Assembly (NCBI RefSeq): GCF_000235885.1
Contig: NZ_JH379391.1
Location: 17,338-59,985, forward strand
Direction: 5' to 3'
Length of the DNA stretch: 42,648 nt
Source: Leyella stercorea DSM 18206
GTDB lineage: Bacteria > Bacteroidota > Bacteroidia > Bacteroidales > Bacteroidaceae
The notes beneath the pieces are model-generated. The model did no database searches. It was not told the DNA's origin and saw only the letters and a list, made by a program, of their open reading frames with translations. The translations under genes were made by a program, and so were the position numbers. This document shows, piece by piece, positions 1 through 6,780 of the stretch (positions are counted from its first letter, which is position 1; each line of letters begins with the position of its first letter).

Positions 1-9
1 CTGAATTCT

Positions 10-29
10 CTGAACTTGCGAAAGTTCAG
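10..29. other. short hairpin in leader of the first gene
   Basis: CTGAACTT (10-17) and AAGTTCAG (22-29) are perfect reverse complements around a GCGA tetraloop, a GNRA-type loop. The hairpin ends 26 bases before the first start codon. It has no T-run on either side, so it is not an obvious terminator. It could be the end of an upstream transcript or a 5' leader structure; the window edge prevents deciding. Confidence 0.4.
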
Positions 30-55
30 TAAAAATTATCCAAACATAAACGTTT

Positions 56-3000
56 ATGAGCAAAACTATCAGTTTAAAGTCTTATGCAAAGACTCTTATG
101 GCTCTGACCGTCATTGCTGCCCCTATCGGGGAGACAATCGCCCAAACCAATAAGGTGCCGGCGGAGGTTGTGGCACGACGTCTTGCCAACAAGAAAGCAA
201 AGCAGCAGAACCCAACAGCTGCTGCAAAAAAGGCAAAGGCAGCGGGCGTACAGCTCTACGGCTACGTATTGCAGAGCGACGAGCGCGACCCGGGTCTGTA
301 CAAGTTTACAAGCAACAATGCCGCAAGCATCAGCCTTGTCAGCGACAACGTACACTGCTACAACGCTGCGACATACGTGCAGGGCACTTATCTGTCTTCA
401 TGGTTTGAGGAGAACGATACACAGGTTAAGTTCCCTATCCACTTCTACGAGTACGGCACCAACACATGGCAGATGAAGATTGACAAGCCAAGCCCAGAGC
501 TGGCTTACACAGCCATTTCTATGGACCTCACCTTCGACCCCGAAACACAGCAGGTGTACGGTCTGTTCTCCGACGACGACTACACGGGCACGTACAAGAC
601 ATTGGGCAAACTCATCACAACCTATTGGGGCGAGAACGACTATACATCTAATAGCGAGACTATCGGCGAACTGCCCGAGTCGATGGTGGCTATCACCAGC
701 AACAAGAGCGGCGACCTCTACACCATCGGCAGAAGCGGTAAACTCTACGCTGTGAATAAGTATAGTGGCGCAGCAACAGTGGTTGGCGATACGGGCTACA
801 AACCGTTCAAGCTCTTCCAGAGCGCAACATGCGACTACTCTACGGGCAAGATTTATTGGGCTATGCTCGATAAGGACGATTGGGCGACACGCATCATCGA
901 GATTGACCCTGCTAACGGCAAGGGAACAGAGGTGTGTAACTTCATCGACAACTATGCTTACGACCAGATTACGGGTCTTTACATCAAGCAGGACCTCACG
1001 CTGAAGGCGGTTCCGCAGACAGTGAGCAACCTCTCTGTCGACCTCACCGGACTCACAAGCGGCACAGTGAAGTTCACCATGCCTACAAAGGACGTGAAGG
1101 ACCAGGCACTCAGCGGCTCGCTGAAGTACACCGTGCGCTTGAATGGTGTTGTAGCAAAGACGGGTACTGCAGCCGCAGGTGCAGCTGTCACAACCGACTT
1201 CACCACCACAATCAGTGGTATGACAAGCGTTTCTGTCACAGCAGAGATTGCCGCAAGCGGCACCACACCAGCTGCAGTGAGCGCACCAGTATCGCAGAGC
1301 GTGCGCCTGGGCTACGACCAACCGAAGAAGCCAACGGCTCTCAAGGCTTCGGCGAAGGGACAGAACGTCACCCTAACGTGGAAGGCACCGACCGCAGGTG
1401 TCAACGGCGGCTTCTTCGATGCCGACAAACTGACCTACACCGTAGTGCGTGTAAACAGCAACGACGCGACGGATGTAACGACTCTTGCAGAGGGTCTGAC
1501 CGAGAACACATACACCGACAAGATTGCTTCGCCAGACCTCACCACCTATTATTATAAGGTGGCAGCCAACAACGGCGATATGCAGAGCGAGTTTGCAGAG
1601 TCGGCTAACGTAACCATCGGTGTAAGCGTGAAGTTGCCGTACGAGAACTCTATACACAGCGAAGAACTCTTCGACCAGCTGACAGTTATCGACGCAAACA
1701 ACGACAAATCGACTTGGACTTTCGATAGCGGCTATGAAGCAGCCACTTATAAGTACAACGCAGAAAACGCGGGCGACGACTGGCTCGTATCGCCAGCAGT
1801 GAACATGAAGAAGAACGCAGCCTACAAGTTCTCGTTCGATGCCGTTAACACCTATCCTATTGAACGTGTGGCTGCGGCTGTTGGTTTGGCTCCTACAGCA
1901 GAGGCTCTCACCGAGGAGATTGTCGCACCGACAGACATCACAGCCGACCCGCGTCGTCACACCCTTACTGGCACATACCGCGCTAAGGAGGACGGACTGC
2001 ACTACTTCGGTATCCACTGCGTGAGCGAGGCAAACCAAAGCACACTCTACGTAGACAACATGAAGATTACGGAGGTGCCGGCAACAGCACCAGAGGTGCC
2101 AGCTAACTTCAAGGTTGTGCCAGGTGATAAGGGTGCTTCTTACGCCAACATCAGCGTGCAGGCACCAACCACAACCATCACTGGTGCTGCGCTTTCGGGC
2201 AATGTGCAATTGAAACTCTTCCGCGACGGCACAAACATCACCACATTTACAAACGTCGCTCCTGGTGCAGAGCGCACATTCAAGGACGAGGGTGTAGAGT
2301 CGGCAAACCATAAGTATTCTGTAGTAGCAGTGAACGCTGCTGGCGAGGAAGGCTTGGAAGCAACAACCACCGTCTATGTAGGTCTCGACAAGCCGGGCGC
2401 AGTACGCAACCTCAAGGCTGTAGAAGACCTCAACAAGGAGGGACTCATCCACGTCACATGGGATGCACCACTCGGACTGCACGGCGGATATATCGACCCT
2501 GCCGGACTTACATACTACATATCTATAGGTAGCTCTTCCGAAGACGTATCGCTCGGCAACAAGAACTACTACGACGAGCAGCTCAATATCAAGAGCAAGC
2601 AGGAATACACTGGCTACAGTGTCTACGCTGTGAACAGCAGCGGTGGCGGACGCGAGCAATGGCAGACCGTAACCGCAATCGCCGGACCGGCATTGAAGGC
2701 TCCGATGATTGAGTCGTTCAAGAACTGCACAATGAAGAGCGGACCATGGATCACGAACATGACCAACGGCGAGATTGGCGATGCTTACTGCTACGCAGCA
2801 ACCGAATCGACCGTCACCTTAGCACAGGACAACGACGGCGGTCTGCAGACATTCTCGGCTACAGCTGTTGGCAAGTCGGTACGTAGCGAGTCGCCAAAGG
2901 TGGACATCAAGAACATGAAGAGCCCCGTGCTCAACTTCTGGGCATACCTTAATGGCGACGGCGACGAACTGAACATCAGCGTACAGAAAGACTATGGCGA

Positions 3001-4597
3001 GTTTGTAGACGTGCGCCGCATCTCTACAGCAGAAGGCACAAAGGGTTGGAACCGCTTCAGCATAGACCTCACACCGTACAAGGATTGCAAATTCCTGCGC
3101 ATCGGATTCGAGGGTAAAGCGGTGAAGAACCTCGACAACTTCGTGGCTTACGACAACGTAGCTATCGTTGAGAAAGCCGCTGCCGACCTCATGGCTATGA
3201 GCATCGAGACAGAGGAGAGAGTGAAGGCTGGCAGCGAGTCGGTTGTAGAATTCTCATTCCGCAACAACACCAACACAGACGTTAAGGGCACCGACTACGA
3301 CATCGTGCTCTACAAGAACGACAAGGAGGTGAACCGCATCGATGGTGTTGACATCCCGTGCGATATGGTCAAGACTGTGATTATGAAGGACGTAACATCA
3401 GTTCTCGATCCAGAGGAGTCTACATATCACGCAACAGTCAACTACGCTAAGGATGAATTGCCGGAGAACAACGCCTCGGCGAAGAACGAAGTGAAGATTC
3501 TCTTGCCCGACTATCCTGTACCAACAGCTCTGAAGGCTACAGCAGCAGGCAATTATGTAAACCTTGCATGGACAGCACCCGACCTCCTCAACCGCAAACC
3601 GAAAGTGACAGAGGAATCGTTCGAGGACTACAAGACATTCAGCATTGACGGCGTTGGTGGTTGGACAATGTACGACGGAGACAAGCAGAAGACTATCCAA
3701 ATCACACTCAACACAATGTTCGGACCGCTCAAGTACGACCATGCTGGCGAGCCGATGGCTTTCCAGGTGTTCAACGCAGAGAAGGCTGGCATCCCGTTCC
3801 AGACATGGGAAGCACACACAGGCGACCAGATGCTCGTAAGCTTCAGCTGCGCATCTACCGACGGCGGTGCTACCAAGGCACAGAACGACGACTGGCTCAT
3901 CTCGCCGCAGCTCAATGGCGAAGCACAGACTATCAGCTTCTTCGCTAAGGCTGGCATGGGCGGAGCTGCTATTCCAGAGCAGTTCGAGGTGCTCTACTCA
4001 AAGACAAGTAAGGCAATAGCCAACTTCGAGAAGCTCAGTGACACGGAGGATGTGAACAATGTTCAGAAATGGGAGGAGTACCAGTACCGCTTACCGGCTG
4101 GCACAAAGTACTTCGCTATACGTTGCGTCTCAAACAATAAGTTCGCTCTGCTCATCGACGACATCAAGTTCGTTGAGGCAGACTCTAAACCTGAGGAATT
4201 GCAACTCAACGGCTACAACGTCTACCGCGACGGCAAGAAGGTGAACAAGTCGCTCATCAGTGGCGAGAGCTTCACCGACAAATCGCTCAGAGAGTCGGCT
4301 AAGTACGGCTACGTAGTAACAGCAGTCTACGACAAGGGCGAATCGCTCGCTTCTAACCTTGCAGAAGTAGAGGTTACAGTAGGCATCAACGATATCGATG
4401 CAACAGACGTGAACGTGAACGTTGAGTATCGCTCAATCGTCATCACTGGTGCAGCTGGTAAGACCATCGATGTCTACACCACCGATGGTGCACTCGTAGC
4501 ACAGCGCACAGCCACCGACACAGAGCGCATCAGCCTCTCACGCGGTATGTATATCGTGAAGGTTGCAGGCGTTACATATAAGGTTCTTGTGAAGTAA
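56..4597 (+). CDS. large secreted adhesin-like protein with FN3 and choice-of-anchor J/cleaved-adhesin domains, T9SS-sorted
   Basis: A 1513-residue secreted surface protein of the Bacteroidetes cleaved-adhesin type. Residues 1-29 form a signal peptide ending IAQ. Residues about 60-310 look like a beta-propeller-like region (for example GDLYTIGRSGKLYAV). FN3-like modules lie near 422-525, 680-775 and 779-880. Jelly-roll 'choice-of-anchor J' domains lie near 527-675 (DDWLVSPA), 883-1039 and 1185-1375 (DDWLISPQ). A CARDB-like segment sits near 1055-1150. The last 70 residues (GINDID... GMYIVKV...KVLVK) look like a type IX secretion type A sorting domain, so the protein is probably exported by T9SS and attached to the surface. 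The 1107-residue protein ending at 23159 has the same plan. Host-protein binding is inferred from Porphyromonas hemagglutinin domains; no catalytic motif is visible. Confidence 0.85.
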   Translation: MSKTISLKSYAKTLMALTVIAAPIGETIAQTNKVPAEVVARRLANKKAKQQNPTAAAKKAKAAGVQLYGYVLQSDERDPGLYKFTSNNAASISLVSDNVHCYNAATYVQGTYLSSWFEENDTQVKFPIHFYEYGTNTWQMKIDKPSPELAYTAISMDLTFDPETQQVYGLFSDDDYTGTYKTLGKLITTYWGENDYTSNSETIGELPESMVAITSNKSGDLYTIGRSGKLYAVNKYSGAATVVGDTGYKPFKLFQSATCDYSTGKIYWAMLDKDDWATRIIEIDPANGKGTEVCNFIDNYAYDQITGLYIKQDLTLKAVPQTVSNLSVDLTGLTSGTVKFTMPTKDVKDQALSGSLKYTVRLNGVVAKTGTAAAGAAVTTDFTTTISGMTSVSVTAEIAASGTTPAAVSAPVSQSVRLGYDQPKKPTALKASAKGQNVTLTWKAPTAGVNGGFFDADKLTYTVVRVNSNDATDVTTLAEGLTENTYTDKIASPDLTTYYYKVAANNGDMQSEFAESANVTIGVSVKLPYENSIHSEELFDQLTVIDANNDKSTWTFDSGYEAATYKYNAENAGDDWLVSPAVNMKKNAAYKFSFDAVNTYPIERVAAAVGLAPTAEALTEEIVAPTDITADPRRHTLTGTYRAKEDGLHYFGIHCVSEANQSTLYVDNMKITEVPATAPEVPANFKVVPGDKGASYANISVQAPTTTITGAALSGNVQLKLFRDGTNITTFTNVAPGAERTFKDEGVESANHKYSVVAVNAAGEEGLEATTTVYVGLDKPGAVRNLKAVEDLNKEGLIHVTWDAPLGLHGGYIDPAGLTYYISIGSSSEDVSLGNKNYYDEQLNIKSKQEYTGYSVYAVNSSGGGREQWQTVTAIAGPALKAPMIESFKNCTMKSGPWITNMTNGEIGDAYCYAATESTVTLAQDNDGGLQTFSATAVGKSVRSESPKVDIKNMKSPVLNFWAYLNGDGDELNISVQKDYGEFVDVRRISTAEGTKGWNRFSIDLTPYKDCKFLRIGFEGKAVKNLDNFVAYDNVAIVEKAAADLMAMSIETEERVKAGSESVVEFSFRNNTNTDVKGTDYDIVLYKNDKEVNRIDGVDIPCDMVKTVIMKDVTSVLDPEESTYHATVNYAKDELPENNASAKNEVKILLPDYPVPTALKATAAGNYVNLAWTAPDLLNRKPKVTEESFEDYKTFSIDGVGGWTMYDGDKQKTIQITLNTMFGPLKYDHAGEPMAFQVFNAEKAGIPFQTWEAHTGDQMLVSFSCASTDGGATKAQNDDWLISPQLNGEAQTISFFAKAGMGGAAIPEQFEVLYSKTSKAIANFEKLSDTEDVNNVQKWEEYQYRLPAGTKYFAIRCVSNNKFALLIDDIKFVEADSKPEELQLNGYNVYRDGKKVNKSLISGESFTDKSLRESAKYGYVVTAVYDKGESLASNLAEVEVTVGINDIDATDVNVNVEYRSIVITGAAGKTIDVYTTDGALVAQRTATDTERISLSRGMYIVKVAGVTYKVLVK

Positions 4598-4604
4598 CAA
4601 ATAG

Positions 4605-4634
4605 GGGTACGGTATCACGCCGTGCCCTTTTTTA
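4605..4634 (+). terminator. rho-independent terminator of the first gene
   Basis: GGGTACGG (4605-4612) pairs with CCGTGCCC (4620-4627), with one G-T wobble and a 7-base loop. A T-rich run starts at 4628. It lies 8 bases after the stop codon. Confidence 0.75.
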
Positions 4635-4654
4635 TTTATTATAATTCTATAATC

Positions 4655-4900
4655 ATGAAATCAAAATACCTTTACGCAACTCTCGGAATACTCGCGCTGA
4701 CCACACCAGCGATGGGCTAACTTGTTGTGACCGTGCTGCCGGGCAAACCGTATATCGACGCAGCTTACGAGCAGAAGGCAGAATGCGGCGTGAAGATCTC
4801 CTGGAGCGAGCCGAAGCACATCGCCGACGGCACAAAGGCAGAGAGCGTGTTCATCGTGAAGAAGAACGGAAAAGCGAATAAGGTATTAATTAAAAAATAA
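4655..4900 (+). pseudogene. remnant of a secreted FN3-type protein gene, nonsense mutation at the signal cleavage site
   Basis: An ATG at 4655 opens a convincing signal peptide (MKSKYLYATLGILALTTPAMG). It is broken by TAA at 4718-4720, exactly where a post-signal Gln (CAA) would be expected. The same frame then stays open for another 59 codons to TAA at 4898-4900. Its content resembles the start of an FN3 module (GVKISWSEPKH, VFIVKKNGK). The neighbouring secreted proteins are several hundred residues longer, so the rest of the gene has been lost. The nonsense change plus the missing 3' part mark it as a pseudogene. It directly follows the terminator of a similar gene and may be a decayed paralogue. 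A functional truncated peptide is unlikely, but a sequencing error at the TAA cannot be excluded. Confidence 0.7.
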
Positions 4901-5083
4901 TATTATAGCTTTACATTTGCTTAAATTGTAACTGTTTCTCATCTGTAGGACCATCAGCTGACGAATGTGGAGAAGGAAACTATATGGTTCCGATTTCAAT
5001 GGTTGATTATTGTCCTGTTAATCAAAACTTCTTGTTAATAGATAGATAATAACAATAAGGATGGACTGCGCAGACTGGTAGAT
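4901..5083. other. AT-rich stretch between the pseudogene and hipA
   Basis: No recognisable gene. One plus-strand frame is free of stops from 4909 to TAA at 5047-5049 but has no good start codon and matches nothing I recognise. It may be more debris of the upstream pseudogene or chance. Confidence 0.35.
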
Positions 5084-5114
5084 GGCTGGTAGATAAAACA
5101 GCTATCTACTAGCC
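5084..5114 (+). terminator. hairpin with T-rich tail between the pseudogene and hipA
   Basis: GGCTGGTAGATA (5084-5095) and TATCTACTAGCC (5103-5114) pair at 11 of 12 positions plus one wobble. The pyrimidine-rich TTCCTTTTCCTTT follows on the plus strand. Read from the plus strand it resembles a terminator. On the minus strand, downstream of hipA, there is no U-run, so it would act there only as a 3' structure. Confidence 0.45.
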
Positions 5115-5125
5115 TTCCTTTTCCT

Positions 5126-6232
5126 TTATTGTTTTATAATATTCTCAATCTCATAGTACAGTTCTCTACACCTTTGCTCTTGCATTTTATTCTTTACACC
5201 GACAGCAATCATATCTTCTATGGATGGATGAGCCGAATTGTTTACCGATGTAGCGTGTTCGCCATTATATCCCTCTGTGCAATGAGTAAGGTCGTATGCG
5301 GGAGCCAAATGCCAGTGCCATTTGTTTTCCTTGTCTTTGGTAACTATAAAGCTGAAATTCTTGCAATGATCGTCTTTGTTTTCGGCAATATAATTGAACA
5401 CCATTCTACGATACATTTGTTCCACATCCTTATAATTCTGTGTGAGATAGCCCGTCAGTGCCAAAAGATTAACATAGTCAAGCACAGGGTTGCTAAGAGA
5501 TATAGATAGCAAGCCTCCTGCAGTCGCTGTGTGTATGCGTTCACCGTCAGCTGTTATGTCAAAGCGACGGGTTGTGAAATATTTGTCATCAATCAGTTTG
5601 AAGTCGGGTACGATAATGCCGCATCGTCGTGCTTTTTCGTTATAGGCAAACTCCTGTCTGCCCATATCTTGTGGATCATAAGTATGGCGGAATTTGATAA
5701 GCCAATGTCCTTCTTTGTCAGAGAATATGGCCTTTGGTCTGCAACCTCCACTATTGCCACTATTGTATAGAAGTAGTCCTGCGTCTGTGTCTTGCTGTTC
5801 TCTCAATACTTCAAGGGCTTTTTCCTGTAAAAGGTCGAAATCTTGCAGTTCCATTTCTCTTTCTACAAAGGTCTCAGGCTCATAAGTTAAAGCTCCCATA
5901 CCACCTTTTCCTACTAAGCTTAAGCGGTCGAGTGCAGAGAGTTCGAAGTCATTAATGCCTATTTTCAGTAATGTCTTGTGTAGAAGATAGCGGCCATAAC
6001 CGTCAGGCAAACTGTCTTCGAAGATGCCAAAGTTGCCATTGAAAGGATTTGGTTGAGCAATAAAAAGTCCTGGTTTCAATGGTAATTCCAAGGGAGAAAT
6101 GCTGAACCCTTCTGTCAGCCATAGTGTATCGTATTCGAAGACACAACATTTCTCGTCGGCAGTTAATGTTAATGTGCCGACCTTTTTGTTGTGAAACTTA
6201 ACTTGTAATGATTCTATCTTTTTCATAATCAA
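5126..6232 (-). CDS. hipA: HipA-family serine/threonine kinase toxin
   Basis: A 368-residue HipA-type kinase. In the family, such toxins phosphorylate translation factors (glutamyl-tRNA synthetase in E. coli) and cause growth arrest. The N-terminal 'couple_HipA' region carries FEDSLPDGYGRYLL and the glycine-rich LVGKGGMGAL. Next come GGCRPKA (ATP-loop region), the catalytic NKDDHCKN motif and the metal-binding APAYDLT motif, so the kinase core looks complete. It is shorter than the roughly 440 residues of E. coli HipA, which is common for Bacteroidetes versions. The start is the ATG at 6232 or at 6226 (MIMKK). hipB ends 12 bases upstream, so the two genes form one operon. Base composition is clearly AT-richer than the flanking genes, which suggests horizontal acquisition. 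The target is unknown. Confidence 0.88.
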   Translation of the reverse strand: MIMKKIESLQVKFHNKKVGTLTLTADEKCCVFEYDTLWLTEGFSISPLELPLKPGLFIAQPNPFNGNFGIFEDSLPDGYGRYLLHKTLLKIGINDFELSALDRLSLVGKGGMGALTYEPETFVEREMELQDFDLLQEKALEVLREQQDTDAGLLLYNSGNSGGCRPKAIFSDKEGHWLIKFRHTYDPQDMGRQEFAYNEKARRCGIIVPDFKLIDDKYFTTRRFDITADGERIHTATAGGLLSISLSNPVLDYVNLLALTGYLTQNYKDVEQMYRRMVFNYIAENKDDHCKNFSFIVTKDKENKWHWHLAPAYDLTHCTEGYNGEHATSVNNSAHPSIEDMIAVGVKNKMQEQRCRELYYEIENIIKQ

Positions 6233-6244
6233 CGTAAGCTCGTT

Positions 6245-6583
6245 TTATCTCTTATAGGCTTTTTTCTTGTTCATGTTTCGCTTTATCTCTTGCAGTTCTT
6301 CCATTGTGTCATACTTCTGTTGAGAGAAGATATGGCGGATTTCGGAAGTATACTCTAAAGCCATAGCAATGCCTATTAGGTTTTTGAGTGATATGAGTCC
6401 TTTCTGTTCAAATCTCACAATATTGCTCACAGCAACCCCCGACTTTTCTGCCACTTGTTCGCGGGTTAGATTTTTCTCTATTCTACGACGGCGGAATTCG
6501 GCAGCTATCTCCTTGGCAATCTCGTCTGGATTGTCGTGTAGATAGTTGTCCAATATTGCCAATATCTTATTCGTTTCTGCCAT
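6245..6583 (-). CDS. hipB: HipB-like XRE-family antitoxin and repressor
   Basis: A 112-residue DNA-binding protein with a helix-turn-helix of the XRE/Cro type at about residues 30-85 (REQVAEKSGVAVSNIVRFEQKG). In hipBA systems the antitoxin binds and neutralises the kinase and represses its own operon. It precedes hipA, the usual order, with a 12-base gap. A 35-residue acidic N-terminal extension (ILDNYLHDNPDEIAKEIAAEF) and a basic C-terminus (NMNKKKAYKR) flank the helix-turn-helix. A strong palindrome overlaps the presumed transcription start just upstream (6596-6615), the expected place for an autoregulatory operator. Confidence 0.85.
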   Translation of the reverse strand: MAETNKILAILDNYLHDNPDEIAKEIAAEFRRRRIEKNLTREQVAEKSGVAVSNIVRFEQKGLISLKNLIGIAMALEYTSEIRHIFSQQKYDTMEELQEIKRNMNKKKAYKR

Positions 6584-6595
6584 AATCGATGATTT

Positions 6596-6615
6596 ATTGA
6601 TAATATATTATCGAT
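6596..6615. promoter_or_regulatory. candidate HipB operator palindrome
   Basis: ATTGATAATATATTATCGAT is a 20-base palindrome with one mismatched pair (6598/6613). Its inner 14 bases (6599-6612) are perfect. A second half-site, AATCGAT at 6584-6590, is the reverse complement of ATCGATT at 6610-6616. It lies just downstream of the hipB -7 element and overlaps the likely transcription start. HipB binding is inferred. Confidence 0.6.
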
Positions 6616-6617
6616 TG

Positions 6618-6648
6618 CGAAGTTACACTTTTTTATTGAAATGGCAAA
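6618..6648 (-). promoter_or_regulatory. hipBA promoter, Bacteroidetes type
   Basis: On the minus strand, TTTG (6648-6645) is followed after 19 bases by TAACTTCG (6625-6618), one base off the -7 consensus TAnnTTTG. Spacing fits the sigma-ABfr consensus. Confidence 0.6.
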
Positions 6649-6707
6649 GCCTCTTCAAGATAAAAATAGGCGCGCCGATCAAGTGAGCGAAAAACAAGCA
6701 CACATGT

Positions 6708-6738
6708 TTTGTAGTCTCTCCAATTTACACTATCTTTG
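6708..6738 (+). promoter_or_regulatory. promoter of the ribonucleotide reductase gene
   Basis: TTTG (6708-6711), 19 bases, then TATCTTTG (6731-6738): a full match to the Bacteroidetes -33/-7 consensus, 42 bases before the start codon. No cobalamin riboswitch was recognised between this promoter and the gene. Confidence 0.75.
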
Positions 6739-6780
6739 CAAACGGAAAGACTAAATACACACTACCGAGACTAAAAACAA

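Noticed and set aside
1373-2659. Minus-strand open frame of about 428 codons opposite the first surface-protein gene, and another at 398-1321.
   Set aside because: The plus-strand gene has a signal peptide, repeated domains and a sorting domain. The minus-strand translations show no recognisable feature.
6661-6780. Cobalamin riboswitch in front of the B12-dependent ribonucleotide reductase.
   Set aside because: The leader between the -7 element and the start is only about 40 bases, too short for a cobalamin riboswitch, and no B12-box-like sequence was recognised.
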